This document shows, piece after piece, positions 8,345 to 16,710 of a stretch of 64,000 nt of DNA. The number at the start of each line of letters is the position of its first letter. Position 1 is the first letter of the stretch. Made by a program: the position numbers and the translations under genes. The notes under the pieces were generated by a model. That model ran no database searches. It saw nothing but the letters and a program-made list of their open reading frames with translations, and was not told the DNA's origin. The stretch is from Gammaproteobacteria bacterium. GTDB taxonomy: Bacteria > Pseudomonadota > Gammaproteobacteria > Pseudomonadales > Pseudohongiellaceae. The DNA is taken from assembly GCA_009922595.1 (NCBI GenBank), contig RFVC01000008.1:1-64000 (forward strand). The letters run 5' to 3'.

Positions 8345-8628
8345 CGCTTTCTAACATATTGAATCACCTGAATTTTTCCTATTGTCGGCAATCCCGTAAA
8401 AACGCATAGTAATGACATAATATAAGGCAGTCCTTTTATTGAAAAGACCAGAGTGGTGATTTGTTCTTCATCCCGCGTTACCGCACAGTTTCAGTAAAAT
8501 CTCCCTTAAAGTCAGGTAGTTACAAAAAATTCATAATAAGATGTATTTAGAATTTTTCTGCATGCGCGAGCAGCCACTCACCCTGACCCCTAATACGTAT
8601 TTCTTCCTGGATCTCGATAGTCACCACC
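8345..8628. other. Gene-free segment upstream of msrA
   Basis: About 280 bases separate msrA from the pseudogene remnant. I see no coding frame, no RNA fold I can name and no repeat. It must contain the leftward msrA promoter; an AT-rich TATATTATG word on the minus strand near 8415-8425 could be a -10 region, but no convincing -35 accompanies it. Part of it may be decayed sequence of the gene whose 3' remnant follows. Confidence 0.4.
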
Positions 8629-8956
8629 AGGCGCTGGGCAGACGCTTGGTAAAATGATGATATCGCCACTTACCTGGTAGCTTACTATACCAATTACATG
8701 CCCGCGTATGTTGATACCTATTAGGCCTGGGAAGCGCAGCGCCGTGACAGAATTGATGGTGTACAGGGAATCAACACCAGTTTTGATCGACTGGAATTGC
8801 TTCAGGTCAGTGATGAGCAGATTACGGCCAGGTTCTGGCTCTATTATTCATGTGACAACTACGCCGATGAAACATTAGGAACTCACTTTCATTAACTCAG
8901 CAAGCGAGTGGAAGATTCTTGAAGAGCGTAATATGGAAATTATAACGGGAAAATAA
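8629..8956 (+). pseudogene. Decayed NTF2-like domain gene (C-terminal domain as found in L,D-transpeptidase or TPR envelope proteins)
   Basis: No intact frame exists here, but a protein domain can be read through several lesions. One frame gives RRWADAW, a TAA stop (8650-8652), NDDIATYLVAYYTNYMPAYV, a TAG stop (8722-8724), AWEAQRRDRIDGV, and a segment ending FWLYYSCDNYAD. Near 8878 the sense continues in the next frame as ELTFINSASEWKILEE and ends at TAA 8954-8956. The pattern of W-x-x-A-W, D-(I/V)-x-x-Y, A-W-x-x-x-R-x-x-R-I, YxSxxYxD and WKIxxE is the NTF2-like C-terminal domain seen in some gammaproteobacterial L,D-transpeptidases and TPR proteins. Two stops and a frameshift mark it as dead. 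The 5' part of the gene is unrecognisable. Confidence 0.6.
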
Positions 8957-8968
8957 AATACGTCAGTT

Positions 8969-10192
8969 TCATTTCGGTAGAAGCTCGGCAACATATTCAA
9001 TCCAGTGCCTGACGGATTTGTCAGTTCCCGAGGCAAGATGACACTGGCAGCCAATATTGGCGGTAGCGATTTTATCGACGGACTCTGCGCCAAGCGCTTC
9101 CAGCTTTTGTTTTTTCAATACCTTCGACATGGCTGGCTGAAAAAGTGAATAGGTTCCCGCCGAGCCACAGCACAAATGACGATCCTTCGTCTGTTCAAGC
9201 TGAATCCCCATTTTGGTCAGCAACGATTCGGTGACCTCGTTCAATCCCTGGCCATGCTGCAAGGTGCAGGGTGAATGAAATGCCAGTCGTGTACTGCCGC
9301 TTAACTCAAGTTGGTCGGAGTCCGCGCGAGCAATGAATTCGCCGATATCCATCACTCTGTGGTTAATTTTTTTCACTAATTCCAAGGCAGACGTGTCATT
9401 TTGAAACAGACTGGAATAATGCTTAAGAAAAGTCCCGCAGCCACTCGCGGTACTGACAACAGCCTCTGCCCCTTCATTCAAAGCTGCTTCCAACTGCGCG
9501 AGTAATTTCTTTGCATTGCGTTTGCCCTTCTCTGCATAGTCGCTGTGATAATGTAATGCGCCGCAACAGCTCTCCTGCTCAATCTCCTGTACGGAAATAT
9601 TCAGGCGCGACAACACGGCTCTAGCCGCATTATTGGTCGCTGGAGAAAGTGTATTCTGTACGCAGCCATTAAGCAGGACGACCTTACGCTGTGATGGGCG
9701 CTTAATGGTTAAATTAAATTGACCGGCAGCTGGTAATTGTCTCGACAAGGATTTGGGCAGCACACCCTTTAAAATGGACGCCAGTCGGATCAATGAGCGA
9801 AAAATAATGGGTGTTGAAATGCAGTACAAAAGCAGATGCCTTCTCAAACGTGAGAGCAGCGGTCTGCTGATTTTTTGCAGTAACTGTGCTTTGCCAATAT
9901 CGAGCAGTTCGAGATATTGCACATCAGAGGGGCAGGTTGTTTCACAGGACTGACAGCCAAGACAACGGTCAAGATGCTGAAGGGTTGTTTTGCCGGCAGA
10001 GTCGGGACTGTCTTCCAGCAGCTGCTTGACCAGGTAAATGCGTCCCCTGGGACTATCCAGCTCATTGCCAGTGAGCAGATAGGTAGGACAAGTGGCTGTG
10101 CAAAAACCACAGTGGACGCAGGACCTTAGAATCTCTTCAGCTCTTTGCCCTTCTTTTGAGGACTGAAAGGGTTGCGCTAAAGTAGTCTGCAT
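8969..10192 (-). CDS. glcF: Glycolate oxidase iron-sulfur subunit GlcF
   Basis: GlcF is the Fe-S subunit of the membrane-associated glycolate oxidase GlcDEF, which oxidises glycolate to glyoxylate and passes electrons to the quinone pool. Two ferredoxin-type motifs, CVHCGFCTATCP (Cys25-Cys35) and CLGCQSCETTCP (Cys77-Cys87), bind [4Fe-4S] clusters. Two CCG domains follow (SCCGALHYH and LCCGSAGTY). ATG 10192 gives 407 residues and the family N-terminus MQTTL; an in-frame TTG at 10219 would overlap glcE but has no support. It is the last gene of a glcD-glcE-glcF operon. Confidence 0.94.
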   Translation of the reverse strand: MQTTLAQPFQSSKEGQRAEEILRSCVHCGFCTATCPTYLLTGNELDSPRGRIYLVKQLLEDSPDSAGKTTLQHLDRCLGCQSCETTCPSDVQYLELLDIGKAQLLQKISRPLLSRLRRHLLLYCISTPIIFRSLIRLASILKGVLPKSLSRQLPAAGQFNLTIKRPSQRKVVLLNGCVQNTLSPATNNAARAVLSRLNISVQEIEQESCCGALHYHSDYAEKGKRNAKKLLAQLEAALNEGAEAVVSTASGCGTFLKHYSSLFQNDTSALELVKKINHRVMDIGEFIARADSDQLELSGSTRLAFHSPCTLQHGQGLNEVTESLLTKMGIQLEQTKDRHLCCGSAGTYSLFQPAMSKVLKKQKLEALGAESVDKIATANIGCQCHLASGTDKSVRHWIEYVAELLPK

Positions 10193-10209
10193 CTCAAATT
10201 TCGCCCTGT

Positions 10210-11310
10210 TTACAGCCAATCATGAAAGCGGCCCGGGTTAAATATTCCCTGAGGATCAAAAGCACTTTTTAACGAGGTATACCACTGTTGCAAAGCTGGC
10301 GACACCGGGGCAAAACGCCTCATGGATTCGTTGACGCAAGACCTGAACAAAGTTGCCTGGGCGTCAGACTGGCTTGCCATTCGATGGATAATCTCCGGCT
10401 CGGCAGCAGATTTAAACCAGAGGATAGCGCCGCCCCACTCCGTTAGTCGCGCAGAGTCATTCGGGTAAAAAGCAGAGACATTCTTACCAGGGGCAACCGA
10501 CAAGCGCCACAAATTCTTGTGGCTTTCAGATTCCAGATTAAAAAAAGCGTGTGAGTGGTTTTTAATCTCCACCCATAAAGTGTTATCGGCTTGCACGTTC
10601 TGTTCTACAAAGCCAAAAGACTTCAATAATGTCTTCTCCAAACCTGAAATTTCATCGGCGCCACCGGAAAAACGCACATATAATGTCCCATCAATACTAC
10701 TGGCCGCAGAGACAGGCAATCCTTTCTTGCGCAGTTCGTTCACGAAAACCGCACTTTCCAGAGACTCCACTGAAAAACTGAAAGTCAATTCTCTTTCGGG
10801 AGCCGGGATAACCCTAAGCGTTATTTCCAGAATAAGTCCCAGGCAGCCCAGCGAGCCAGTCATCAGACGGGAGATATCGTATCCTGCCACGTTTTTCATT
10901 ACCTTGCCGCCGTATTCAAGGATCTGCCCTTCTCCCGTAATTATGCGGCAGCCCAGCACGATGTCCGCGATGCTGCTCCTGTAGGGTCTGGCGGGCCCAG
11001 AAAGACCTGCAGCAATAGCGCCGCCTATCGTGGCATCATCTGAAAACCCGGGCGGTTCGCAGGCAAGCATCTGGCCATGAGACGACAATTCCCGCGTTAA
11101 TTCTGCCAGGGAAGTTCCGCCCCGCACTGTCACGGTTAACTCGCTGGGTTCATATTCAACAATGCCGTTATGAATAGTGGTAGTGACAGTTTCTCCGAGA
11201 ACAGGATTGCCGTAAAAAGATTTACTGCTGCCACCAAGAATGAAGAGCGCAGCATTCTCACGGGCGGCGTCCGTTATCTGCTCCTGAAGAATATGTGTAC
11301 TGTCCTGCAT
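10210..11310 (-). CDS. glcE: Glycolate oxidase FAD-binding subunit GlcE
   Basis: GlcE is the second flavin subunit of glycolate oxidase. The 366 residues contain a PCMH-type FAD-binding domain (about 15-170) with LTVTVRGGTSL and ATIGGAIAAGLSGPARP, then GGKVMKNVAGYDISRLMTG, a segment strongly typical of GlcE. The short C-terminal region ends with DPQGIFNPGRF, as in other members of the FAD-linked oxidase family. It lies six bases after glcD and 17 before glcF. No glcC regulator or glycolate permease gene is in the window. Confidence 0.94.
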   Translation of the reverse strand: MQDSTHILQEQITDAARENAALFILGGSSKSFYGNPVLGETVTTTIHNGIVEYEPSELTVTVRGGTSLAELTRELSSHGQMLACEPPGFSDDATIGGAIAAGLSGPARPYRSSIADIVLGCRIITGEGQILEYGGKVMKNVAGYDISRLMTGSLGCLGLILEITLRVIPAPERELTFSFSVESLESAVFVNELRKKGLPVSAASSIDGTLYVRFSGGADEISGLEKTLLKSFGFVEQNVQADNTLWVEIKNHSHAFFNLESESHKNLWRLSVAPGKNVSAFYPNDSARLTEWGGAILWFKSAAEPEIIHRMASQSDAQATLFRSCVNESMRRFAPVSPALQQWYTSLKSAFDPQGIFNPGRFHDWL

Positions 11311-11316
11311 GTCGAA

Positions 11317-12789
11317 TCAGCTGGCAGGAGTTAAATTGCTAATCAGGTTTTCGGGCACACGATTCTGTGAAAGCGCCCTGTATTCCTGGCAATGTTTGAG
11401 CAATGGAATATTCTTGCCGGGATTGAGAATGTTTTGAGGATCAAGTGCGGCCTTAACCTTATGAAATAGCGTCAACTCGGCATCCGTAAACTGCAAAGGC
11501 ATCTGTCGTATCTTTTCAACGCCGACACCATGCTCACCGGTAATTGTGCCGCCAACAGCGATGCATTTTTCCAGTACGCGCGCTCCCATTTCCTCTACCC
11601 GCTCAAGCTGGCCAGGAATGTTCGCATCATAAAGAATCAGCGGGTGAAGGTTGCCGTCACCGGCATGAAAAACATTGGCGACCGGGAAACCATATTCCTC
11701 GGACAGTGTCGAGATCGTATTAAGCACTTCGGCTAGGGACTTGCGGGGAATTGTGCCGTCCATGCAGTAGTAATCAGGAGAAATGCGCCCTACTGCCGGG
11801 AAAGCACTTTTGCGCCCTTTCCAGAACAGCGCCCTCTCTTTGTCATCCCGCGCTATTTTTAGAGATGTGCAGCCAGAAGTATTCAGTATATTGCTGATTT
11901 TCTGCAGTTGCTCCTCACAGCTGGATTTGGCGCCATCAATTTCTATAAGCAGGATGGCGGCAGCATCCCTGGGATACCCCGCTTCTGCAAAATCTTCTGC
12001 CGCACGAATAGCATTGTTATCCATCATCTCGAGGCCGGCTGGTATGACTCCGGCAGAAATAATATTGCTGACTGCTTGCCCCGCTGTATCGATTGCATCA
12101 AATGCTGCTAGCATAACTTCGACATGCTCCGGTATCGGCAGTAACCGAACCGTTATCTCGGTCACCACCATCAGCATGCCTTCGGAGCCAATGATAAGCG
12201 GCATCAGGTTAAACCCGGCGTTGTCCATGCCTCCACAGCCAAGGGTGACAGGCTCACCTTCTACGCTGAAGCCTTTTATTTGCAAAATATTATGGACGGT
12301 TAAACCATACTTTAAACAGTGGACACCGCCGGCGTTTTCAGCGATGTTGCCGCCAATTGAGCAGGCGATCTGGGAAGAAGGATCCGGCGCGTAAAAAAGA
12401 CCATATCTGCCAGTGGCTTCTGAAATTGCCAGGTTTCTTACACCAGGCTGCACCCGCGCCGTCATCGCTGCTGGATTGATTTCCAGAATCTTGGACATGC
12501 GAGATAGTACCAGCAGCAAGCCCTCAGGATGAGGCAAGGCACCCGCAGACAGTCCTGTACCTGCGCCTCTGGTCACAATCGGCACCGCGTACTTGTGGCT
12601 GAGCCTGATGATCGCCTGCACCTGCTGCTCGTCTTCCGGCAGCACGGCGAGTTTAGGAAGCTGTCTGTAGGCTGAAAGGCCGTCACACTCAAAGGGACGC
12701 AGTTGTGTCTCTTCTGTGAGAATGAAATCGTCCTGCAGAATATCGCGCAGTTCTTTCAGCAGGTTATGAATTGCCGCTTCATCCGCCAT
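11317..12789 (-). CDS. glcD: Glycolate oxidase FAD-linked subunit GlcD
   Basis: GlcD is the catalytic flavoprotein subunit that oxidises glycolate (and often D-lactate). The 490-residue protein has the PCMH FAD-binding domain (about 40-220), including VTRGAGTGLSAGA and SIGGNIAENAGGVHCLKYG. The FAD-oxidase C-terminal domain follows, with NVFHAGDGNLHP and GGTITGEHGVG carrying the histidines expected near the active site, and a DPQNILNPGK ending. The first 11 bases overlap the 3' end of pdxJ, so pdxJ and glcDEF probably form one transcript. The functional link between them is not obvious; the arrangement may simply be compaction. Confidence 0.95.
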   Translation of the reverse strand: MADEAAIHNLLKELRDILQDDFILTEETQLRPFECDGLSAYRQLPKLAVLPEDEQQVQAIIRLSHKYAVPIVTRGAGTGLSAGALPHPEGLLLVLSRMSKILEINPAAMTARVQPGVRNLAISEATGRYGLFYAPDPSSQIACSIGGNIAENAGGVHCLKYGLTVHNILQIKGFSVEGEPVTLGCGGMDNAGFNLMPLIIGSEGMLMVVTEITVRLLPIPEHVEVMLAAFDAIDTAGQAVSNIISAGVIPAGLEMMDNNAIRAAEDFAEAGYPRDAAAILLIEIDGAKSSCEEQLQKISNILNTSGCTSLKIARDDKERALFWKGRKSAFPAVGRISPDYYCMDGTIPRKSLAEVLNTISTLSEEYGFPVANVFHAGDGNLHPLILYDANIPGQLERVEEMGARVLEKCIAVGGTITGEHGVGVEKIRQMPLQFTDAELTLFHKVKAALDPQNILNPGKNIPLLKHCQEYRALSQNRVPENLISNLTPAS

Positions 12790-13510
12790 TGCAGATTTCC
12801 ATGTAGCGGCTGACTACGGCTGTCATGCCCTGCTCAAGACACTCAACTGTCAGGGCGTGACCGATCGATACTTCCAGAATATTTGGGATGGTGAGGAAAT
12901 CAGGCAGGTTATTCAGGTCAAGATCGTGTCCGGCGTTGACGCCAAGGCCAAGGTCCTGGGCCAAAATGGCTGTTTCTTTGTAACGCTCAAGCACTTCACT
13001 GTGCTGGGCTGTGAACCAGGCTTCAGCATAGGACTCAGTGTACAGTTCAATTCTGTCGCTTCCGGATTCTGCTGCCAATTCGACCTGTTCCAGGTCAGGA
13101 TCGAGAAAAACTGCCGTGCGCACATCCCATCCGTTGATTTGTGCAACTACATTATGTACCAATTCAGCATGCTCATGAAAATTCCAGCCGTGATCTGAAG
13201 TCAGCTGGTTATCGGTATCCGGGACAAGGGTGCACTGATCAGGACGATTGTCTTCAACTAACCTTAGAAACTCGTCATTAGGGTAGCCCTCGATATTTAA
13301 TTCGACGTTGTCATGCTCCTCTATCAGGGCTGCCAGGTCATAGGCATCTTGGCGGGTGATATGCCTTTCATCCGGCCGTGGATGAATTGTGATGCCTTTC
13401 ACGCCAAGGGCAATAAAACGGCTAGCAAAATCCGTAACAGAGGGGTAATCCCTGCCCCTGGAATTTCGCAGCAGAGCAATTTTGTTTAGATTAACGCTTA
13501 GATCAGTCAT
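12779..13510 (-). CDS. pdxJ: Pyridoxine 5'-phosphate synthase PdxJ, divergent (Bacteroidetes-like) type
   Basis: PdxJ condenses 3-amino-2-oxopropyl phosphate with deoxyxylulose 5-phosphate to give pyridoxine 5'-phosphate. The barrel motifs are visible: ITIHPRPDERHI with the catalytic histidine, ELNIEG with the glutamate, GVNAGHDL and VSIGHAL. Its N-terminus reads LSVNLNKIALLRNSRG, where E. coli-type enzymes have VNIDHxATLR. The HPRPDERHI, ELYTE and LGLGVNAGHDL words resemble, from memory, Bacteroidetes PdxJ. I chose the second ATG (13510), which gives the family start MTDLSVN and 243 residues; the first ATG is at 13519. A TATAAT sits 27 bases upstream. The usual neighbours recO and acpS are absent. 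Confidence 0.88.
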   Translation of the reverse strand: MTDLSVNLNKIALLRNSRGRDYPSVTDFASRFIALGVKGITIHPRPDERHITRQDAYDLAALIEEHDNVELNIEGYPNDEFLRLVEDNRPDQCTLVPDTDNQLTSDHGWNFHEHAELVHNVVAQINGWDVRTAVFLDPDLEQVELAAESGSDRIELYTESYAEAWFTAQHSEVLERYKETAILAQDLGLGVNAGHDLDLNNLPDFLTIPNILEVSIGHALTVECLEQGMTAVVSRYMEICNGG

Positions 13511-13536
13511 GCAATTCATTAATAGTTAAAACCCGA

Positions 13537-13542
13537 ATTATA
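13537..13542 (-). promoter_or_regulatory. Perfect TATAAT -10 box upstream of pdxJ
   Basis: On the minus strand a consensus TATAAT lies 27 bases before the chosen pdxJ start. The best -35 at normal spacing is weak (CAGATT, 17 bases upstream), while a good TTGACG is 28 bases away and too far. Transcription from here would give a leader of only about 20 nucleotides before the 13510 ATG, which is one reason to prefer that start over 13519. It could also serve the whole pdxJ-glcDEF transcript. Confidence 0.45.
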
Positions 13543-13598
13543 GCGGGAATACGCGGCGTAATCTGCGCAGCGTCAAAAAGCTAAGTGATTGATTAAGT

Positions 13599-13685
13599 TG
13601 GTGCCCGAGGCCGGAATCGAACCGGCACGGTATTTCTACCGAGGGATTTTAAGTCCCTTGCGTCTACCAATTTCGCCACCCGGGC
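13599..13685 (-). tRNA. tRNA-Leu (anticodon TAA)
   Basis: The minus strand folds into an 87-nucleotide class II tRNA. It has a GCCCGGG acceptor strand, the GAAATTGGTAGACGC D-arm, anticodon loop with TAA (ACTTAAAAT), a long variable arm, T-arm GGTTCGATTCC and an encoded 3' CCA. The long variable arm and TAA anticodon identify the UUA-reading leucine tRNA, the counterpart of E. coli leuZ. It is the last of three tRNA genes in the order Gly-Cys-Leu downstream of pgsA. Confidence 0.97.
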
Positions 13686-13784
13686 AGTGTCTTCAGCAAG
13701 AAGAAGGCAGTATAAAAGCGAATTGAATAATAACGGAAATTATCGAAAGCATTTTAATTATTGTTATCGGAGCGGAAGAAAAAA

Positions 13785-13858
13785 TGGAGGCCGGAGTCGG
13801 AATCGAACCGGCGTACACGGAGTTGCAGTCCGCTGCATAACCACTCTGCCATCCGGCC
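13785..13858 (-). tRNA. tRNA-Cys (anticodon GCA)
   Basis: This is a 74-nucleotide minus-strand tRNA with acceptor GGCCGGA, D-arm GGCAGAGTGGTTATGCAGC, anticodon loop CTGCAAC (anticodon GCA), T-arm GGTTCGATTCC and an encoded CCA. It is the single cysteine tRNA type. It lies between tRNA-Gly and tRNA-Leu, as cysT lies between glyW and leuZ in E. coli, so the three are probably cut from one precursor. Confidence 0.97.
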
Positions 13859-13887
13859 TTTTAACGATGCGCAAAAGACAGACAATA

Positions 13888-13963
<76 letters not shown>

Positions 13964-14125
13964 TTTGCACCTTGAATGCGCTTGCCAAATTATTTCTTTG
14001 GCTTCTGCATTGACTGAATTTTCATGAAACCAGTTCTTGCAGTCGTTACTCGATTCACCTTATTTAACTACAATCCAAAACCATAGTTATAAACTCAGAT
14101 TTGAGGGTGTTTCAAAGAGGTGGCT

Positions 14126-14153
14126 ATTCTAATCAGACTAGATTGCAAGTCAA
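14126..14153 (-). promoter_or_regulatory. Sigma-70 promoter for the tRNA Gly-Cys-Leu cluster
   Basis: On the minus strand TTGACT (14148-14153) and TAGAAT (14126-14131) are separated by 16 bases, a good vegetative promoter just past the end of pgsA. It points at the tRNA cluster. The -10 lies 162 bases before the mature 5' end of tRNA-Gly, so the precursor would carry an unusually long leader. I see no other RNA gene in that leader. Confidence 0.6.
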
Positions 14154-14187
14154 GCATTATCAGGGGTTTAGGCCAGATTCTCGCAAA

Positions 14188-14745
14188 TTACTTGAGTTCG
14201 GCCCCAAGGATAGACCAGGCACTCCTGAGGTAAAGAAATGCCGACAGTAGGGTGAGCAAGGCTGCGATATAAATCAGCATAAATCCCAGCCCCCAGAACC
14301 AGATTACTCCCTCGGGATCGCTCGCCAGAAGCACGATGATGGCTATCATCTGAACGGTGGTTTTAACCTTGCCTAGCCAGCCCACGGCAACGACATTACG
14401 CTGATTCTGCTCGGCCATCCACTCCCGCAGCGCTGAAATCAAGATTTCGCGAGCCACCATGATGGCCGCTGGAATCACAAACCAGGGGCTGGCAAAGTTC
14501 GCTGCTAGCATGACTAGGGCCACCGTCACCAGGATTTTGTCAGCGACAGGGTCCAAAAAGGCCCCGAAAGGTGTGCACTGGTCCAGTTTCCTCGCCAGAT
14601 ACCCATCCAGCCAGTCCGTAATGCAGGCCAGGATAAAAATCAGGGAGGAAGCCAGGTAGTGGCCGCGAAAATCAGCATAATAGACAGCAATAAAGACAGG
14701 AATAGCCAGAATGCGCAGAAAAGTCATGAAATTGGCAAGATTCAT
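14188..14745 (-). CDS. pgsA: CDP-diacylglycerol--glycerol-3-phosphate 3-phosphatidyltransferase PgsA
   Basis: PgsA is an inner-membrane enzyme that makes phosphatidylglycerophosphate, the committed step to phosphatidylglycerol and cardiolipin. The 185-residue length is typical. The CDP-alcohol phosphotransferase signature D-x2-D-G-x2-A-R-x8-G-x3-D-x3-D runs from Asp44 to Asp69 (DWLDGYLAR, then GAFLDPVADK). About five hydrophobic segments surround it. It lies 39 bases after uvrC, and the tRNA Gly-Cys-Leu genes follow, the same order as E. coli uvrC-pgsA-glyW-cysT-leuZ. Confidence 0.96.
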   Translation of the reverse strand: MNLANFMTFLRILAIPVFIAVYYADFRGHYLASSLIFILACITDWLDGYLARKLDQCTPFGAFLDPVADKILVTVALVMLAANFASPWFVIPAAIMVAREILISALREWMAEQNQRNVVAVGWLGKVKTTVQMIAIIVLLASDPEGVIWFWGLGFMLIYIAALLTLLSAFLYLRSAWSILGAELK

Positions 14746-14784
14746 AGGGTCTTATTCTACAGGAGAATGCCTGTAGCAGGCACT

Positions 14785-16614
14785 TCAGCCATGCAGATAA
14801 TCATAGATATCCCGCGCCAGTGCCTTGCTGATACCGTTAACCCTCTGCAAGTCCTGAAGGCTGGCCCGGCGAATCTCCTGCTGTCCACCAAAATATCGAA
14901 TAAGTTCCCGCCTTTTAGCCGGGCCTATGCCTGGGATCTGGTCAAGGAATGACTCCGTGCGCTTCTTGCCTCTTCTCTGGCGATGCGAAGTAATGGCAAA
15001 ACGGTGGGATTCATCGCGGATATGCTGCAGCAGGTGCAAGGCCGGCGACTCCGGGGGCAAGGCAACTTCCCGCCGTGACCCACCGAGTATAAGGGTCTCC
15101 TGCCCGGCTTTGCGACTTACCCCCTTGGCAATACCGAGCAGGAATACATCCTTGATTTCAAGATTCCCGAGGACCTGTTCTGCCTGGCTTAATTGTCCAG
15201 CACCACCGTCTATCACCAGGATGTCAGGCAGTTTGGCCTCTCCCTTTTTAAGTCGCGTGTAACGCCTGCGAAGGGCCTGCTCCATTGCCGCATAGTCATC
15301 TCCAGGTGTAATATCTTCTATGTTGAAACGCCTGTATTCGGATTTCAGTGGTCCGTTCTGGTCAAAAACTACACAGGAGGCCACTGTGGCTTCGCCGGCA
15401 CTGTGACTGATATCGAAACACTCCAGCCGAAGAGGCGTATTTTTAAGTTTCAGCGCAGTCTGAAGCGCACCCAGGCGCTGTTCCATGCTGCGTTTACTGT
15501 TCAACTTGTTCATAAGACCATGCCCGGCGTTGACACTGGCCAGCTCCAACCACTGCTGCCTATGCCCTCGCACCTGGTGCTTAATTGAGACCTTTCGCTC
15601 AGCAACCTGGCCAAGAGCTGCGGCTAATTGATCCCAGTCATCCGGCTTATAGTTGCAGATAATTTCCCGGGGAATACTCTGCTTGTGCTGCTCCAGCAGG
15701 TAATACTGAGCAATGAAGGCGCGCAGGATATCGCTGCCTTCTTTTTCCATTACGAAGCGGGGATAAAAATTCTTGTTGCCCAGGATTCGCCCTCCTCTGA
15801 CAAAGATCACATGCAGACAGACGGCCCCTGCGTCCTGCGCCATTGCAATTACGTCAACATCGCCCTTTTCGCCCGCCACATACTGACTTTCTTGGATCAG
15901 GCGGATATCCCTGATCTGGTCTCGGACGACAGAAGCTTCTTCAAACTGCAGGTTGTCAGAAAGCTTTTCCATTTTCGCTGCAAGTTCTTTTGAAATCTGA
16001 TCGTTCTTGCCCTCAAGAAACATAATCGAATAGCGTACATCCTCTGCATACGCCTGCTCATCAACCAGGTTTACGCAGGGTCCGGAACAACGTTTGATTT
16101 GGTATTGAAGACAAGGACGCGTCCTGTTCCTGAAATAGGTATCCTCGCATTGCCTGACATGAAAAATTTTTTGCAGCAGCGCCAGGCTTTCCCTGACCGC
16201 TCCGGCACTGGGGAAAGGACCAAAATAACGGCCTTTCTTTTTCTTTGCGCCACGATGGAAAGCCAATCTTGGAAAGGCGTCCTGTGAAGAGAGAAAGATA
16301 TAGGGATAGGACTTGTCATCCCGGAGCAGGATGTTGTATGGAGGCCGGTTATCCTTGATCATGCTCTGTTCGAGCAGCAGCGCTTCGGTTTCGCTGCTGG
16401 TTATCGTGATCTCGATATCCTGGATTCGATTGACCAGGGCAATAGTCTTGTTATCCAGCCCGCCGCCCCGAAAATAACTGGACAGGCGATTCTTCAGGTT
16501 TTTGGCCTTGCCTACGTAAAGAATCTTTCCCTGTGCATCAAGCATGCGGTACACACCAGGGCGAGTGCTGGCGTGTTTCAAGAAATTCTTATGATCAAAG
16601 GCAGGTTCAGGCAT
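14785..16614 (-). CDS. uvrC: Excinuclease ABC subunit UvrC
   Basis: UvrC makes both incisions flanking a DNA lesion in nucleotide excision repair. The 609 residues show, in order, the GIY-YIG nuclease domain (about 14-95: RPGVYRMLD, YVGKAKNLKNRLSSYF), a cysteine cluster at about 149-172, a UVR motif that binds UvrB (about 205-240, with LSDNLQFEEASVVRDQI), the RNase H-like second nuclease with CFDISH and VIDGGAGQL, and a C-terminal helix-hairpin-helix pair (IPGIGPAKRREL and VNGISKALA). The length and all domains match E. coli UvrC. Confidence 0.96.
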   Translation of the reverse strand: MPEPAFDHKNFLKHASTRPGVYRMLDAQGKILYVGKAKNLKNRLSSYFRGGGLDNKTIALVNRIQDIEITITSSETEALLLEQSMIKDNRPPYNILLRDDKSYPYIFLSSQDAFPRLAFHRGAKKKKGRYFGPFPSAGAVRESLALLQKIFHVRQCEDTYFRNRTRPCLQYQIKRCSGPCVNLVDEQAYAEDVRYSIMFLEGKNDQISKELAAKMEKLSDNLQFEEASVVRDQIRDIRLIQESQYVAGEKGDVDVIAMAQDAGAVCLHVIFVRGGRILGNKNFYPRFVMEKEGSDILRAFIAQYYLLEQHKQSIPREIICNYKPDDWDQLAAALGQVAERKVSIKHQVRGHRQQWLELASVNAGHGLMNKLNSKRSMEQRLGALQTALKLKNTPLRLECFDISHSAGEATVASCVVFDQNGPLKSEYRRFNIEDITPGDDYAAMEQALRRRYTRLKKGEAKLPDILVIDGGAGQLSQAEQVLGNLEIKDVFLLGIAKGVSRKAGQETLILGGSRREVALPPESPALHLLQHIRDESHRFAITSHRQRRGKKRTESFLDQIPGIGPAKRRELIRYFGGQQEIRRASLQDLQRVNGISKALARDIYDYLHG

Positions 16615-16646
16615 GCGAGCTATTGAACAGGTAAAAGCTGCAAGTT

Positions 16647-16676
16647 AAAAGTAAAAGGCTTACTCCTTTTACTTTT
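16647..16676. terminator. Perfect 12-bp inverted repeat between murB and uvrC, possible terminator
   Basis: AAAAGTAAAAGG (16647-16658) and its exact complement (16665-16676) flank a six-base loop in the gap between the murB stop and the uvrC start. The stem is long but AT-rich. On the plus strand it runs into TATTTTT; on the minus strand, where murB is transcribed, the U residues lie within the stem itself. It may end murB messages or attenuate read-through into uvrC. Confidence 0.45.
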
Positions 16677-16710
16677 TATTTTTCGCTTATCTTTCTACTT
16701 TAAACTTTTT

